Assembly (NCBI RefSeq): GCF_014649755.1
Contig: NZ_BMTQ01000008.1
Span: 291,332-355,331, forward strand
DNA: 64,000 nucleotides
From: Streptomyces litmocidini
GTDB taxonomy: Bacteria; Actinomycetota; Actinomycetes; Streptomycetales; Streptomycetaceae
Direction: 5' to 3'
Of this stretch, positions 30,558-39,111 are shown in pieces (within the stretch, counting starts at the first letter, position 1; each line of letters starts with the position of its first letter). The notes below the pieces were generated by a model. The model was not told where the DNA came from. It ran no database searches and worked only from the letters and a program-made list of their open reading frames with translations. A program made the position numbers and the translations under genes.

Positions 30558-33254
30558 ATGACGAGCCACGCTACCGAAGTCGAACTGGAAGACCTGCTCC
30601 GCCAGGCGCTGCACGCCACGGATACGGCTGCGCACTGGGCGGTCGAGGCGGACGAGATGTGGTGCCGGGTGGCGCCCGTGCCCGCGACGCGGCGCGAGCA
30701 GGGGTGGAAGCTGCACGTGTCGGCCACGGCCGCCTCCGCGCCCGAGGTCCTCGCCAAGGCCCTGGGCGTGCTGCTGCGGGAGAAGTCGGGCTTCAAGTTC
30801 GCCCGGTCGCTGGAACAGGTCGGCGCGCTGAACTCCAGGGCGACGCCGCGCGGGAACGCGGGCAAGTTCATCACCGTCTATCCGCGCTCCGACGCCGAGG
30901 CGGTCGCGCTCGCCCGGGACTTGCACGAGGCGACGGCGGGGCTGGCCGGTCCACGGATCCTCTCCGACCAGCCCTACGCGGCGCGCAGTCTGGTGCACTA
31001 CCGCTACGGGGCCTTCGTCGGCCGGCGGCGACTGTCGGACAACGGTCTGCTGGTGTGGTTCATCGAGGACCCCGACGGCAACCCCGTGGAGGACAAGCGC
31101 ACCGGTCAGTACGCGCCGCCGCCCTGGGCCGTCTGTCCGTTCCCCGCCTCGGTGCCGGTGGCACCGCAGGGCGGGGAGGCGAAGAGTCGCCCGGTGGTGC
31201 TCGGCGGCCGCTTCGCGGTGCGGGAGGCGATCCGCCAGACGAACAAGGGCGGCGTCTACCGGGGCAGCGACACCCGTACGGGCGCGGGCGTGGTGATCAA
31301 GGAGGCCCGGCCGCACGTGGAGGGCGACGCCTCCGGCGGCGACGTCCGGGACTGGCTGCGCGCCGAGGCCCGGACGCTGGAGAAGCTCAAGGGCACGGGA
31401 CTGGCGCCGGAAGCGGTGGCGCTGTTCGAGCACGCCGGGCACCTCTTCCTGGCCCAGGACGAGGTGCCGGGCGTGACGCTGCGCACCTGGGTGGCCGAGC
31501 ACTTCCGCGACGTGGGGGGCGAGCGGTACCGCGCCGACGCGCTGGCACAGGTCGCGCGCCTGGTGGAGCTGGTGGCGGCGGCGCACGCCCGAGGCCTGGT
31601 CCTGCGGGACTTCACCCCGGGCAACGTCATGGTCCGCCCGGACGGCGGCCTGTGCCTCATCGACCTGGAGCTCGCGGTCCTGGAGGACGAGGCCGCTCTG
31701 CCGACCCGGGTGGGAACGCCCGGTTTCAGCGCCCCCGAGCGCCTGGCCGACGCGCCCGTCCGTCCGACGGCCGACTACTACAGCCTCGGCGCCACCGCGT
31801 GCTTCGTCCTGGCCGGGAAGGTCCCGAACCTGCTGCCCGAGGAGCCCGTCGGCAGGCCGGCCGAGGAGCGGCTCGCCGCATGGCTCACGGCCTGCACCCG
31901 GCCGCTGCGGCTGCCGGAGGGCGTGGTCGACATGATCCTCGGGCTGATGAGGGACGATCCGGCCGAGCGGTGGGACCCGTCCAGGGCCCGGGAGGCGCTG
32001 CGGAAGACGGACCCGGCGGGGCGGCCGGGGAGCGCGGGGACGACCGCCGGGCGGAGACCGGGAGCTGCCGCCGCCGGCCCGGTGCCGGAGGACCGGACGG
32101 CGGACGAGGTGGTGTCCGGGCTCGTGGACCACCTCGTCGACTCGATGACTCCGGCGGGCGACCGGCTGTGGCCCGTGTCGACGCTGACCGGGGAGAGCGA
32201 CCCGTGCACCGTCCAGCAAGGGGCGGCCGGGGTCCTGGCCGTGCTCACGCGGTACTTCGAGCTCACCGGCGACCCGCGCCTGCCCGGCCTGCTCTCCACC
32301 GCGGGCCGCTGGATCGCGGACCGCGCCGACGTCCGCTCCCCACGCCCCGGTCTGCACTTCGGCGGCCTCGGCACCGCGTGGGCGCTGTACGACGCGGGAC
32401 GCGCCGTCGACGACCGGCGGCTCGTCGAGCACGCGCTGGATCTGGCGCTGGCGCCCCCGCAGGCGACGCCCCACCACGACGTCACCCACGGCACGGCGGG
32501 CAGTGGACTCGCCGCCCTCCACCTGTGGCAGCGCACCGGGGACACGCGCTTCGCCGACCTGGCCGTCGACGCGGCCGACCGGCTGACGGCCGCCGCCCGG
32601 CGCGAGCCGTCCGGAGTGGGCTGGGCGGTCCCCGCGGAAGCGGGTTCCCCCGAGGACGGCAAGCGCTATCTCGGCTTCGCCCACGGGGCGGCCGGCATCG
32701 GCTGCTTCCTCCTCGCCGCCGCGGACCTCTCCCGGCAGCCCGACCACAGGGCGACGGCCCTGGAGGTCGGGGAGGGCCTCGTGACCGACGCCGTGCGCAT
32801 CGGCGAGGCGGCGCAGTGGCCCGCCCAGTCCGGTGACCTGCCCACGGCCCCGTACTGGTGCCACGGCTCGGCGGGCATCGGCACCTTCCTCGTCCGGCTG
32901 TGGCAGGCGACCGGGGACGACAGGTTCGGCGACCTCGCCCGCGGCAGCGCCCACGCCGTCGCGGAACGCGCCTCCCGCGCCCCGCTCGCCCAGTGCCACG
33001 GCCTGGCGGGCAACGGCGACTTCCTCCTCGACCTGGCCGACGCCACGGGAGACCCCGTCCACCGGGACACGGCGGAGGAACTGGCGGGCCTCATCCTGGC
33101 CGAGGGCACCCGGCGTCGGGGACACGTGGTCTTCCCCAACGAGTACGGGGAGGTCTCGACCAGCTGGAGCGACGGTTCCGCCGGAATCCTCGCCTTCCTC
33201 CTGAGAACCCTTCGCGGCGGCCCCCGGCACTGGATGGTCGAGCGGCGGGGCTGA
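30558..33254 (+). CDS. lanL: Class IV lanthipeptide synthetase LanL
   Basis: 898-residue three-domain enzyme: N-terminal phospho-Ser/Thr lyase (about 1-210), Ser/Thr kinase (about 220-480, with VVIKEARPH, catalytic loop LRDFTPGNVMV, and Asp in CLIDLELAV) and LanC-like cyclase (about 530-898). The cyclase keeps all three zinc ligands, Cys768 in YWCHGSAG and Cys813-His814 in QCHGLAG, which separates class IV from class III. It phosphorylates, eliminates and cyclises Ser/Thr and Cys of the precursor at 33499. The domain order and the precursor match the venezuelin (VenL) group. The ATG at 30558 is preceded by GAGAGGGA. Confidence 0.93.
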   Translation: MTSHATEVELEDLLRQALHATDTAAHWAVEADEMWCRVAPVPATRREQGWKLHVSATAASAPEVLAKALGVLLREKSGFKFARSLEQVGALNSRATPRGNAGKFITVYPRSDAEAVALARDLHEATAGLAGPRILSDQPYAARSLVHYRYGAFVGRRRLSDNGLLVWFIEDPDGNPVEDKRTGQYAPPPWAVCPFPASVPVAPQGGEAKSRPVVLGGRFAVREAIRQTNKGGVYRGSDTRTGAGVVIKEARPHVEGDASGGDVRDWLRAEARTLEKLKGTGLAPEAVALFEHAGHLFLAQDEVPGVTLRTWVAEHFRDVGGERYRADALAQVARLVELVAAAHARGLVLRDFTPGNVMVRPDGGLCLIDLELAVLEDEAALPTRVGTPGFSAPERLADAPVRPTADYYSLGATACFVLAGKVPNLLPEEPVGRPAEERLAAWLTACTRPLRLPEGVVDMILGLMRDDPAERWDPSRAREALRKTDPAGRPGSAGTTAGRRPGAAAAGPVPEDRTADEVVSGLVDHLVDSMTPAGDRLWPVSTLTGESDPCTVQQGAAGVLAVLTRYFELTGDPRLPGLLSTAGRWIADRADVRSPRPGLHFGGLGTAWALYDAGRAVDDRRLVEHALDLALAPPQATPHHDVTHGTAGSGLAALHLWQRTGDTRFADLAVDAADRLTAAARREPSGVGWAVPAEAGSPEDGKRYLGFAHGAAGIGCFLLAAADLSRQPDHRATALEVGEGLVTDAVRIGEAAQWPAQSGDLPTAPYWCHGSAGIGTFLVRLWQATGDDRFGDLARGSAHAVAERASRAPLAQCHGLAGNGDFLLDLADATGDPVHRDTAEELAGLILAEGTRRRGHVVFPNEYGEVSTSWSDGSAGILAFLLRTLRGGPRHWMVERRG

Positions 33255-33422
33255 GCGGCCGGGGCCGGGAGCCTGACACGCGGCGGCCCCGCCCCTCCCC
33301 ACGACCCGCGAGCCGCTCCGGGAGCCACGACCGCGCCCCACGAACCACGAGCCGCTCCGCGAACGGGATCGACGCGTCCGCCGTCGCCCCGGCCCTCCCC
33401 CCTGCGGACATCCCCACAGACT

Positions 33423-33452
33423 CCCGGCATCCGGACGAGTCCGGATGCCGGG
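33423..33452 (+). terminator. 13-bp hairpin between lanL and precursor
   Basis: A perfect 13-bp stem (33423-33435 with 33440-33452) with a 4-base loop lies 170 bases after lanL and 47 bases before the precursor start; a smaller 7-bp hairpin (33457-33477) follows. The precursor may therefore be insulated from lanL or made from a processed transcript. Confidence 0.55.
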
Positions 33453-33498
33453 TCGAGCGGCAGAAAAGTGCTGCCGCCCCTCAGAGAAGGAGAAAACC

Positions 33499-33654
33499 AT
33501 GGAGAACCAGGACCTCGAACTGCTGGCCCGCCTCCACGCCCTTCCGGAGACCGACCCCGTCGGCGCCGACGGACTGGCGATGGGCGAGACGTGTGAGTGC
33601 GTCGGCCTGCTGACCCTCCTCAACACCGTCTGCATCGGCATCAGCTGCGCCTGA
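33499..33654 (+). CDS. lanA: Class IV lanthipeptide precursor (venezuelin-like)
   Basis: 51-residue precursor. The leader MENQDLELLARLHALPETDP is nearly that of the venezuelin/streptocollin family, and the C-terminal core begins near TCECVG and ends NTVCIGISCA, with four Cys and four Ser/Thr that could form up to four (methyl)lanthionine rings. Relatives form a globular four-ring product. The AGAAGGAG ribosome-binding site is strong. No leader peptidase is encoded nearby, as is usual for class III/IV clusters. Family membership is certain; the exact cleavage site is inferred only. Confidence 0.93.
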   Translation: MENQDLELLARLHALPETDPVGADGLAMGETCECVGLLTLLNTVCIGISCA

Positions 33655-33669
33655 GACAGGCACCACCAT

Positions 33670-33757
33670 CCGGCCGGCGGCTGTCCCGGGCAGCCGCCGG
33701 CCGGAATCACGACCGGCACAGCGGCATGCCCCCGGCGTGGCCGGCCACGCCGGGGGC
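33670..33757 (+). terminator. Tandem hairpins after lanthipeptide precursor
   Basis: Two strong hairpins follow the precursor: a perfect 14-bp stem (33670-33683 with 33691-33704) and a perfect 13-bp stem (33728-33740 with 33745-33757). They should reduce read-through into the exporter genes and stabilise precursor mRNA. Confidence 0.7.
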
Positions 33758-33794
33758 CGCCGAACCGGCGACCCCCCAGACGAGGACCAGACCC

Positions 33795-34895
33795 ATGCAG
33801 CGACACGTCGGCGATGACGATCTCGCCCCAGCGGCCCTCAGGACGGCCGCCCCGGCGAGCCCGCCCGCACCGCAAGACCTTCCCGAGTCCGCGTACGCCA
33901 TCCGCACGCGGGGCCTGGTCAAGAGCTACCCCGGGCCGGAGGGCACGACCACCCGCGCCGTGGACGGCCTGGACCTGGACGTGGAGCGGGGCGAGACCTT
34001 CGCGTTCCTCGGCCCCAACGGGGCGGGCAAATCCACCACCATCGCCATGCTGTGCGCGCTGGCCCGCCCCACGGCCGGCCGTGCCACGGTGGCCGGCGTC
34101 GACGTCCTCACCCAGCCCCGCGCGGTACGGCGAAGGGTCGGGATGCTCTTCCAGCACAGCGCCGTGGACCCGGACCTGACGGCCGAGCAGAACCTCCACA
34201 TCCACGCGCGCCTCTACGGCCTCTCCCGCCGCGACGCCCGCCGGCGCACCGCCGAAGTCCTCGAGACGGCCGACCTGACCGACCGGCGCCGCTCCCCCGT
34301 GCGCACCCTGTCCGGCGGCATGCGGAGGCGCCTGGAGATTGCCCGCCAGTTGCTGCACGCCCCCGGCGTGCTGTTCCTCGACGAGCCGACCACCGGACTC
34401 GACCCCCACGCCCGGGCCCAGGTCTGGGAGCACCTGCGGACGCTGCGCGAGCGGCACGGCAGCACCCTCTTCGTCACCACGCACTACCTGGAGGAGGCGG
34501 AGAACTGCGACCGCCTCGCCATCATCGACCGCGGCCGGCTGGTGGCACAGGGCGCGCCCGACAGGCTCAAGGCCGCGATCGGGGACGACCTGGTCGTCCT
34601 CCGCACCGGCGACGACGCCGCGGCGCAGCAGGTCGTACGCCGCCTGCTGCCGCCCGACCGAGCCGTCACCGTCGACGCGGACGGCGTCTCCCTTCGGGTC
34701 CCGGGCGGCAGCGCCTGGATCCCCCGCCTGTGCGCGGGGCTGGAGGCGAGCGGCGTCGCGGTGCACGCCGCCTCCGCGACCCCGCCGACGCTCGACGACG
34801 TCTTCTTCCACCACACCGGCCGCAGCCTCGACGCCCCGCAACCCGGCCGGGCAGCCGCGCACGCCGCCACGGCCAGGACGGGCGGCGGCCGATGA
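33795..34895 (+). CDS. Lanthipeptide ABC exporter, ATP-binding protein
   Basis: 366-residue ATPase of the DrrA/NatA-type exporter family. The N-terminal 40 residues are a variable Pro/Ala-rich extension. Walker A is GPNGAGKST, followed by Q-loop MLFQHSAVD, signature LSGGMRRRLE, Walker B VLFLDEPTTGLD, H-loop VTTHYLEEAE, and a DrrA-type C-terminal accessory domain ending TLDDVFFHHTG. It energises the permease at 34892, with which it overlaps by ATGA. In class IV clusters this LanT/H pair exports the peptide or gives immunity. Confidence 0.9.
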   Translation: MQRHVGDDDLAPAALRTAAPASPPAPQDLPESAYAIRTRGLVKSYPGPEGTTTRAVDGLDLDVERGETFAFLGPNGAGKSTTIAMLCALARPTAGRATVAGVDVLTQPRAVRRRVGMLFQHSAVDPDLTAEQNLHIHARLYGLSRRDARRRTAEVLETADLTDRRRSPVRTLSGGMRRRLEIARQLLHAPGVLFLDEPTTGLDPHARAQVWEHLRTLRERHGSTLFVTTHYLEEAENCDRLAIIDRGRLVAQGAPDRLKAAIGDDLVVLRTGDDAAAQQVVRRLLPPDRAVTVDADGVSLRVPGGSAWIPRLCAGLEASGVAVHAASATPPTLDDVFFHHTGRSLDAPQPGRAAAHAATARTGGGR

Positions 34896-35746
34896 GCGCC
34901 CTCACCTGGGAGTCGTCGGAGACCACCGGCGGCGAACGGACCACCCGATTGCGGCGCGAACTGCGTGCCGTCCACGCCCTGGTCCACCGCGACCTGTTGC
35001 GCCTCGCCGGCCAGCGCACCCACACGGCACTGATGCTGCTGCACCCCGCGCTCTACCTCCTCATCCTCGGAGGCGGGCTGGCCGCCCTCATCCCGCAGGC
35101 CTCCCTGGGCGTCGGCTACCAGGCCTACCTCTTCCCCGGGATGCTGATGATGACGGTGCAGACGCCCGCCATCATGGTCGGCATCCGCCTGATCACCGAC
35201 CGGGAGAGCGGCTATCTGCGAGAGCTGTTGATGGCCCCGGTCCGCCGTTCCACCCTGCTCCTGGGGAGCTGCGCCGGCGGCACCCTGACCGCCGCCGTCC
35301 AGGGGGCCGTCCTGCTCGGCCTGGCCGGTGTGGCGGGCCTGCCCTACGACCCGGTCCTCCTGGGGCTGCTCCTCGCCGGGATGGTCCTGGCCTCCTTCAC
35401 CGTCACTTCCCTGGCCCTGGCCCTGGCCGTGAGCCTGCGGAGGGCCGAGACGTTCCACACCCTGCTCGGTGTGGTGATGATGCCGCTGCTGTTCCTCTCC
35501 GGCGGCTTCTTCCCCCTCACGGCCCTGCCCGCCTGGGCCCGGGCGCTGTCCGACGTCAACCCCCTGGCGTACGCGGTCGACCTCCTCCGCCGCATCATCG
35601 CCCTGCGGGTGCCGGACCAGGCGGCCGCCGCGGGAATCGAGTGGGCCGGCCGGCAACCGCCCCTGTTCCTCGAAGCGGCCCTGCTCCTGGCCGGCGGCGT
35701 CGTCGCCCTGCTGTGGGCGACGCACCGCTTCAACCGCCCCGAGTGA
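34892..35746 (+). CDS. Lanthipeptide ABC exporter, ABC-2 permease
   Basis: 284-residue membrane protein of the ABC-2/DrrB family with six predicted helices. It has the characteristic YLFPGMLMMTVQT, LITDRESGYLRELLMAPVRR coupling helix and PLLFLSGGFFPL segment near residue 205. Its start overlaps the ATPase gene, so the two proteins are made together as the exporter of the venezuelin-like peptide. It has no peptidase domain, so leader removal must occur elsewhere. Confidence 0.9.
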   Translation: MSALTWESSETTGGERTTRLRRELRAVHALVHRDLLRLAGQRTHTALMLLHPALYLLILGGGLAALIPQASLGVGYQAYLFPGMLMMTVQTPAIMVGIRLITDRESGYLRELLMAPVRRSTLLLGSCAGGTLTAAVQGAVLLGLAGVAGLPYDPVLLGLLLAGMVLASFTVTSLALALAVSLRRAETFHTLLGVVMMPLLFLSGGFFPLTALPAWARALSDVNPLAYAVDLLRRIIALRVPDQAAAAGIEWAGRQPPLFLEAALLLAGGVVALLWATHRFNRPE

Positions 35747-35788
35747 CCGGAGGGGTGGGTTCCGCGCCCCGTTCGGGAGCCGGGCCGA

Positions 35789-35816
35789 TTGTCAGTGGTG
35801 GGTGAGACGGTAGGAG
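35789..35816 (+). promoter_or_regulatory. Probable HrdB-type promoter of VWA gene
   Basis: TTGTCA (35789-35794) and TAGGAG (35811-35816) are separated by 16 bases and lie 30 bases before the TTG start of the VWA gene. This fits the Streptomyces vegetative consensus (TTGAC, 16-18 bases, TAGRNT). Confidence 0.5.
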
Positions 35817-35845
35817 CATCCAGTCGGAAAGAGGGGGAAGCTGTC

Positions 35846-36886
35846 TTGTCCGGAACCCAGAACTACATCAACCACGTCGCGCTCGTGCTGGACGCCAGCT
35901 CGTCGATGTCGCACCTGAGCCGCAAGGTCGTGGAGGTGGCGGACCAGCAGATCGCCTATCTCGCCCGCCGGTCGAGGGAGTTGGACCAGGAGACCCGCGT
36001 CACGGTGTACGTCTTCGCCGACAAGGTGGAGTGCGTCATCTACGACAAGGACGTGCTGCGGATGCCCTCGCTGAAGCAGCTGTACCGGGTCGGCGGCATG
36101 ACCGCGCTGCTGGCCGCCGCGCTGAAGTCGCAGCGGGAGCTGGCGCAGACCGCCCAGCTGTACGGCGACCACAGCTTCCTGACGTTCGTCCTGACGGACG
36201 GCCAGGAGAACGCCAGTCACCGCTGCCCCGACGCCCCGGCCGGCACCGCGCGTGAACTGGTCGACGCCATGGCCCGGATGATCGCGGCCCAGGAGGACAA
36301 CTGGACCCTCGCCGTCCTCGTGCCGGACCAGATGGGCAGGCGCGAGGCCATGAACTGCGGCTTCCCGAAGGAGAACATCGCCATCTGGGACGCCACCAGC
36401 ACCCAGGGACTGGAGGAGGCCGGACAGGTCATCCGCGAGGCCACCGAGAAGTTCATGGTGGGGCGCACCAAGGGCATTCGCGGCTCGCGGGCGGTGTTCT
36501 CCACGGGGGCGGAGGCGGTCAACGAGGACACCATCAAGGCGGCCGGCCTCACTCCGGTGGACCCGTCGGAGTACCGGCTGATTCCGGTGGCCCGTGACGC
36601 GGGGATCCGGGAGTGGGTCGTCGAGTCCGGGCACACGTACCGCACGGGCTGCGCGTTCTACCAGCTGAGCAAGCCGGAGAAGATCCAGGCGCGGAAGCAG
36701 ATAGCGGTGCTGGAGAAGAAGACGGACCGGGTGTACACGGGGCCGCAGGCCCGGGCCCTGCTCGGCCTGCCGGACGTGGAGACGCGGGTCAAGCCCGACC
36801 ACAACGACGACTTCACCATCTTCGTGCAGAGCACCAGCGTCAACCGGAAGCTCATCTCCCGGACGCGGCTCCTCCTCATGAACTGA
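35846..36886 (+). CDS. VWA domain protein
   Basis: 346 residues from the TTG at 35846, which has GGGGGAAG upstream. An N-terminal von Willebrand A domain carries a complete MIDAS metal site: D-A-S-S-S near residues 16-20, Thr in GGMTALLAA, and Asp in LTDGQEN. The C-terminal half (from about 215) is less conserved, containing YRTGCAFYQLSKPEKIQARKQ and ending DDFTIFVQSTSVNRKLISRT. It has no signal peptide, so it is a cytoplasmic protein-protein interaction or chelatase-like factor of unknown role. It stands alone between two hairpins. Confidence 0.82.
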   Translation: MSGTQNYINHVALVLDASSSMSHLSRKVVEVADQQIAYLARRSRELDQETRVTVYVFADKVECVIYDKDVLRMPSLKQLYRVGGMTALLAAALKSQRELAQTAQLYGDHSFLTFVLTDGQENASHRCPDAPAGTARELVDAMARMIAAQEDNWTLAVLVPDQMGRREAMNCGFPKENIAIWDATSTQGLEEAGQVIREATEKFMVGRTKGIRGSRAVFSTGAEAVNEDTIKAAGLTPVDPSEYRLIPVARDAGIREWVVESGHTYRTGCAFYQLSKPEKIQARKQIAVLEKKTDRVYTGPQARALLGLPDVETRVKPDHNDDFTIFVQSTSVNRKLISRTRLLLMN

Positions 36887-36895
36887 CGAGCCGCG

Positions 36896-36925
36896 GCCCG
36901 GCCGGCCCCGGGGTGCCGGCCGGGC
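36896..36925 (+). terminator. Hairpin after VWA gene
   Basis: A perfect 11-bp stem (36896-36906 with 36915-36925) with an 8-base loop begins ten bases after the stop codon. Confidence 0.6.
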
Positions 36926-36932
36926 ACCGACG

Positions 36933-36984
36933 CCGTCATCCGGACCGGGCCGTCCGCACCGTCATCCGGACCGGGCCGTCCGCG
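36933..36984. repeat. 26-bp tandem duplication
   Basis: Two copies of a 26-base unit starting CCGTCATCCGGACCGGGCCG lie side by side (36933-36958 and 36959-36984), differing only in the last base. They sit in the non-coding gap between the VWA and sirtuin genes and look like recent slippage. Confidence 0.75.
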
Positions 36985-37137
36985 CCGCCGCCGCCGGGCG
37001 GCGGTGCCCGTCAGGGGGACCTCGCTCCGACCGTCCGGAGGGCCCGGCCGTCTGGCGGACGACACGGAGTCCCGGGCGCGCCACGGCCCCGCGGCCGCGG
37101 GAGGGCGAACCGGGGGACCGTTTCGTACCCTGGCGGC

Positions 37138-38040
37138 ATGCGCATGCGTCCCACTCTGAGCTGGACCCCCGACGAGGACCTGCCGCCGGCCACGACGGAC
37201 CTGGGGCCGGTCCTCGACGCGCTGGACACCGGTGGGGTGCTGGTGCTCAGTGGTGCGGGGATCTCCACCGAGTCCGGCATCCCCGATTACCGGGGCGAGG
37301 GCGGAAGCCTCAGCCGGCACACCCCGATGACCTTCCAGGACTTCACCGGCAGCGCCCAGGCCCGGCGCCGGTACTGGGCGCGCAGCCATCTCGGCTGGCG
37401 CACCTTCGGGCGCGCGCTGCCCAACGCCGGGCACCGGGCCGTCGCCGCCTTCGCGCACCACGGTCTGCTCTCGGGTGTGATCACCCAGAACGTCGACGGT
37501 CTGCACCAGGCCGCCGGCAGCGGCGAGGTCGTGGAGCTCCACGGCAGCCTGGCCCGGGTGGTCTGCCTCTCCTGCGGCACGTACAGCCCGCGCCATGAGC
37601 TCGCGCGGCGGCTGGAGGAGGCCAACGCCGGCTTCCGGCCGGTGGCGGCCGGGATCAACCCGGACGGCGACGCCGATCTGACCGACGCGCAGGTCGGCGA
37701 CTTCCAGGTGGTGCCCTGCGCGCACTGCGGCGGCGTCCTCAAGCCCGACGTGGTGTTCTTCGGGGAGGCCGTCCCGCCCCGGCGGGTCGAGCACTGCCGC
37801 GGGCTGGTGGACGAGGCGACCTCACTCCTGGTGCTCGGGTCGTCGCTCACGGTGATGTCGGGCCTCCGCTTCGTCCGCCAGGCGGCCCGGGCGGGGAAGC
37901 CCGTGCTGATCATCAACCGGGACCCGACGCGCGGTGACCGCCACGCCCTCGCCCGGGTGGCCCTCCCGCTCGGGGCGGCCCTCACCGGCCTCGCCGAGCG
38001 GCTCGCCATCCCCACCGGCGACCCGGCGGAGCTCGGCTGA
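37138..38040 (+). CDS. NAD-dependent protein deacylase, Sir2 family
   Basis: 300-residue sirtuin. NAD-binding motifs are SGAGISTESGIPDYRG and TQNVDGLHQAAG; the catalytic base is His135 in ELHGSL. The zinc site is Cys143/Cys146 (CLSCG) and Cys194/Cys197 (CAHCG), with an unusually long insert between the pairs. GSSLTVMSG and INRDPTRGD complete the Rossmann domain. It removes acyl groups from lysines using NAD. The ATG at 37138 is the first start with full similarity. An 11-bp duplication (GAGCTCGGCTG) straddles the stop codon. Confidence 0.9.
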   Translation: MRMRPTLSWTPDEDLPPATTDLGPVLDALDTGGVLVLSGAGISTESGIPDYRGEGGSLSRHTPMTFQDFTGSAQARRRYWARSHLGWRTFGRALPNAGHRAVAAFAHHGLLSGVITQNVDGLHQAAGSGEVVELHGSLARVVCLSCGTYSPRHELARRLEEANAGFRPVAAGINPDGDADLTDAQVGDFQVVPCAHCGGVLKPDVVFFGEAVPPRRVEHCRGLVDEATSLLVLGSSLTVMSGLRFVRQAARAGKPVLIINRDPTRGDRHALARVALPLGAALTGLAERLAIPTGDPAELG

Positions 38041-38082
38041 GCTCGGCTGAGGCGCCGGAGCCCCGTCGGCCGGTGGAGAGGG

Positions 38083-38125
38083 CCGCGCCGAGGCCCCCGG
38101 CCGTGCGGCGGGGGCCTCGGCGCGG
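38083..38125. terminator. Bidirectional 17-bp hairpin
   Basis: A perfect 17-bp stem (38083-38099 with 38109-38125) with a 9-base loop lies between the convergent sirtuin (stop 38040) and Cys-rich protein (stop 38138), and can serve both. Confidence 0.75.
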
Positions 38126-38137
38126 TCGGCAGGGCGT

Positions 38138-38611
38138 TCAGCCGGCCGCCGCGATCCAGGCGTCGAGCTGTTCCTGCGTCGTGGCCGGGTCGGCCACGAG
38201 TTCGGCCAGGGCGTCGTCGACGCGATGGCGGGTCGCGACCGCGGGGCACCGCAGGCACGCGGCGACGCCGGTCTGGGTCCACCACTGGCAGCGGGGCCGC
38301 AGGTGACACCGCGGGACGGAGCCGTCCTCACGCGCGACCGGCCGCGCCATGACGCGCTCGACCAGTGTGCAGTCGGCGCCCCGGCGGTTCACGCAGTCGC
38401 TCACGCAATGTGAGGCGAAGCGCAGGATGCGGCGCGGTTCGATGTCCGGGGGGACATCGCCGAGCACCTCGGACGCCGGCACCGGATCGGCCAGGTAGAC
38501 CACGTTCCCGTCCCGCCCGGACCGTACGCCCAGGACGACGGACTCCGGGGTGTGCGCCTCGCCGCTGGGGCACCACGTCCGCACCGGTTCTTCTCCGCCC
38601 ACGGTGGTCAC
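38138..38611 (-). CDS. Cys-rich cytosolic protein, partner of secreted peptide
   Basis: 157-residue soluble protein of no family I can name. Eight Cys are arranged as one early Cys (RTWCPSGE), then SHCVSDCVNRRGADC (C-x3-C-x6-C), RCHLRPRC (C-x5-C) and ACLRCP (C-x2-C). This looks like a metal or Fe-S site. A C-terminal helix follows. It begins nine bases after the stop of the small exported peptide gene, so the two form an operon. The Cys layout and pairing suggest a maturation or redox role, which is inference. Confidence 0.7.
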   Translation of the reverse strand: MTTVGGEEPVRTWCPSGEAHTPESVVLGVRSGRDGNVVYLADPVPASEVLGDVPPDIEPRRILRFASHCVSDCVNRRGADCTLVERVMARPVAREDGSVPRCHLRPRCQWWTQTGVAACLRCPAVATRHRVDDALAELVADPATTQEQLDAWIAAAG

Positions 38612-38620
38612 CTCTCCGTC

Positions 38621-38863
38621 TCAGCAGGCGGTGCGGGAAGCGAGCGTCGCCTGGCCGCCGGTGTTGCCGCCGATCTCGGCGGCCCCGTCCTGCCGGTCCA
38701 GTGCGGCGGCGACCCCGATGCTCTCCTTGAGCTGGGCGACCGTCGTGATCCGGTCGGACCGGACCGGCGCCGACTCGCCCTCCGCACCGACCGCGGCCAC
38801 CAGGCCCGCGGCCAGCAACGCGGCGGCCCCGGCCGCGGCCGCCCTACGCGTCGGACTCTCCAT
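38621..38863 (-). CDS. Small exported peptide
   Basis: 80-residue peptide. Basic start MESPTRR, hydrophobic segment AAAAGAAALLAAGLVAAVG (signal peptide, probable cleavage near GAEG), then a hydrophilic 50-residue region with RITTVAQLKESIGV and GNTGG, ending with a single terminal Cys (SRTAC). The ATG at 38863 has GGGAG seven bases upstream, which rules against the in-frame start at 38881. I do not recognise the family. A C-terminal single Cys in a secreted peptide suggests dimerisation or modification, possibly by the Cys-rich product encoded next. Confidence 0.65.
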   Translation of the reverse strand: MESPTRRAAAAGAAALLAAGLVAAVGAEGESAPVRSDRITTVAQLKESIGVAAALDRQDGAAEIGGNTGGQATLASRTAC

Positions 38864-39111
38864 GACGTACTCCCGTCTCACGGTGGTTGGGGCTCAGGAG
38901 CGTAGGTGCGCCGGACGTCCGGGGCCGGCACTCGACGGCGGCAGTCGTGCGGCAGTCGCGGCCACCGGGGCCCCGCCCCTGTCGCGGCGGGTACCGCGAG
39001 GGCTTGCCGTCGCGGCAACTCCGTTTGCCATCGAGGGCGTTACGGGAGCAGCGTGCGGCCTCGCCGAAGGCCGCCGAGAGTCCGGACCCGCACAGGCCCT
39101 AACGTGGGTCC

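Noticed and set aside
33499..33654. Lasso, thiopeptide or class II lanthipeptide precursor
   Set aside because: The adjacent enzyme has lyase, kinase and zinc-binding cyclase domains of LanL, and the leader matches the class IV family.
36933..36984. CRISPR-like repeat
   Set aside because: There are only two directly adjacent copies without spacers; it is a simple tandem duplication.
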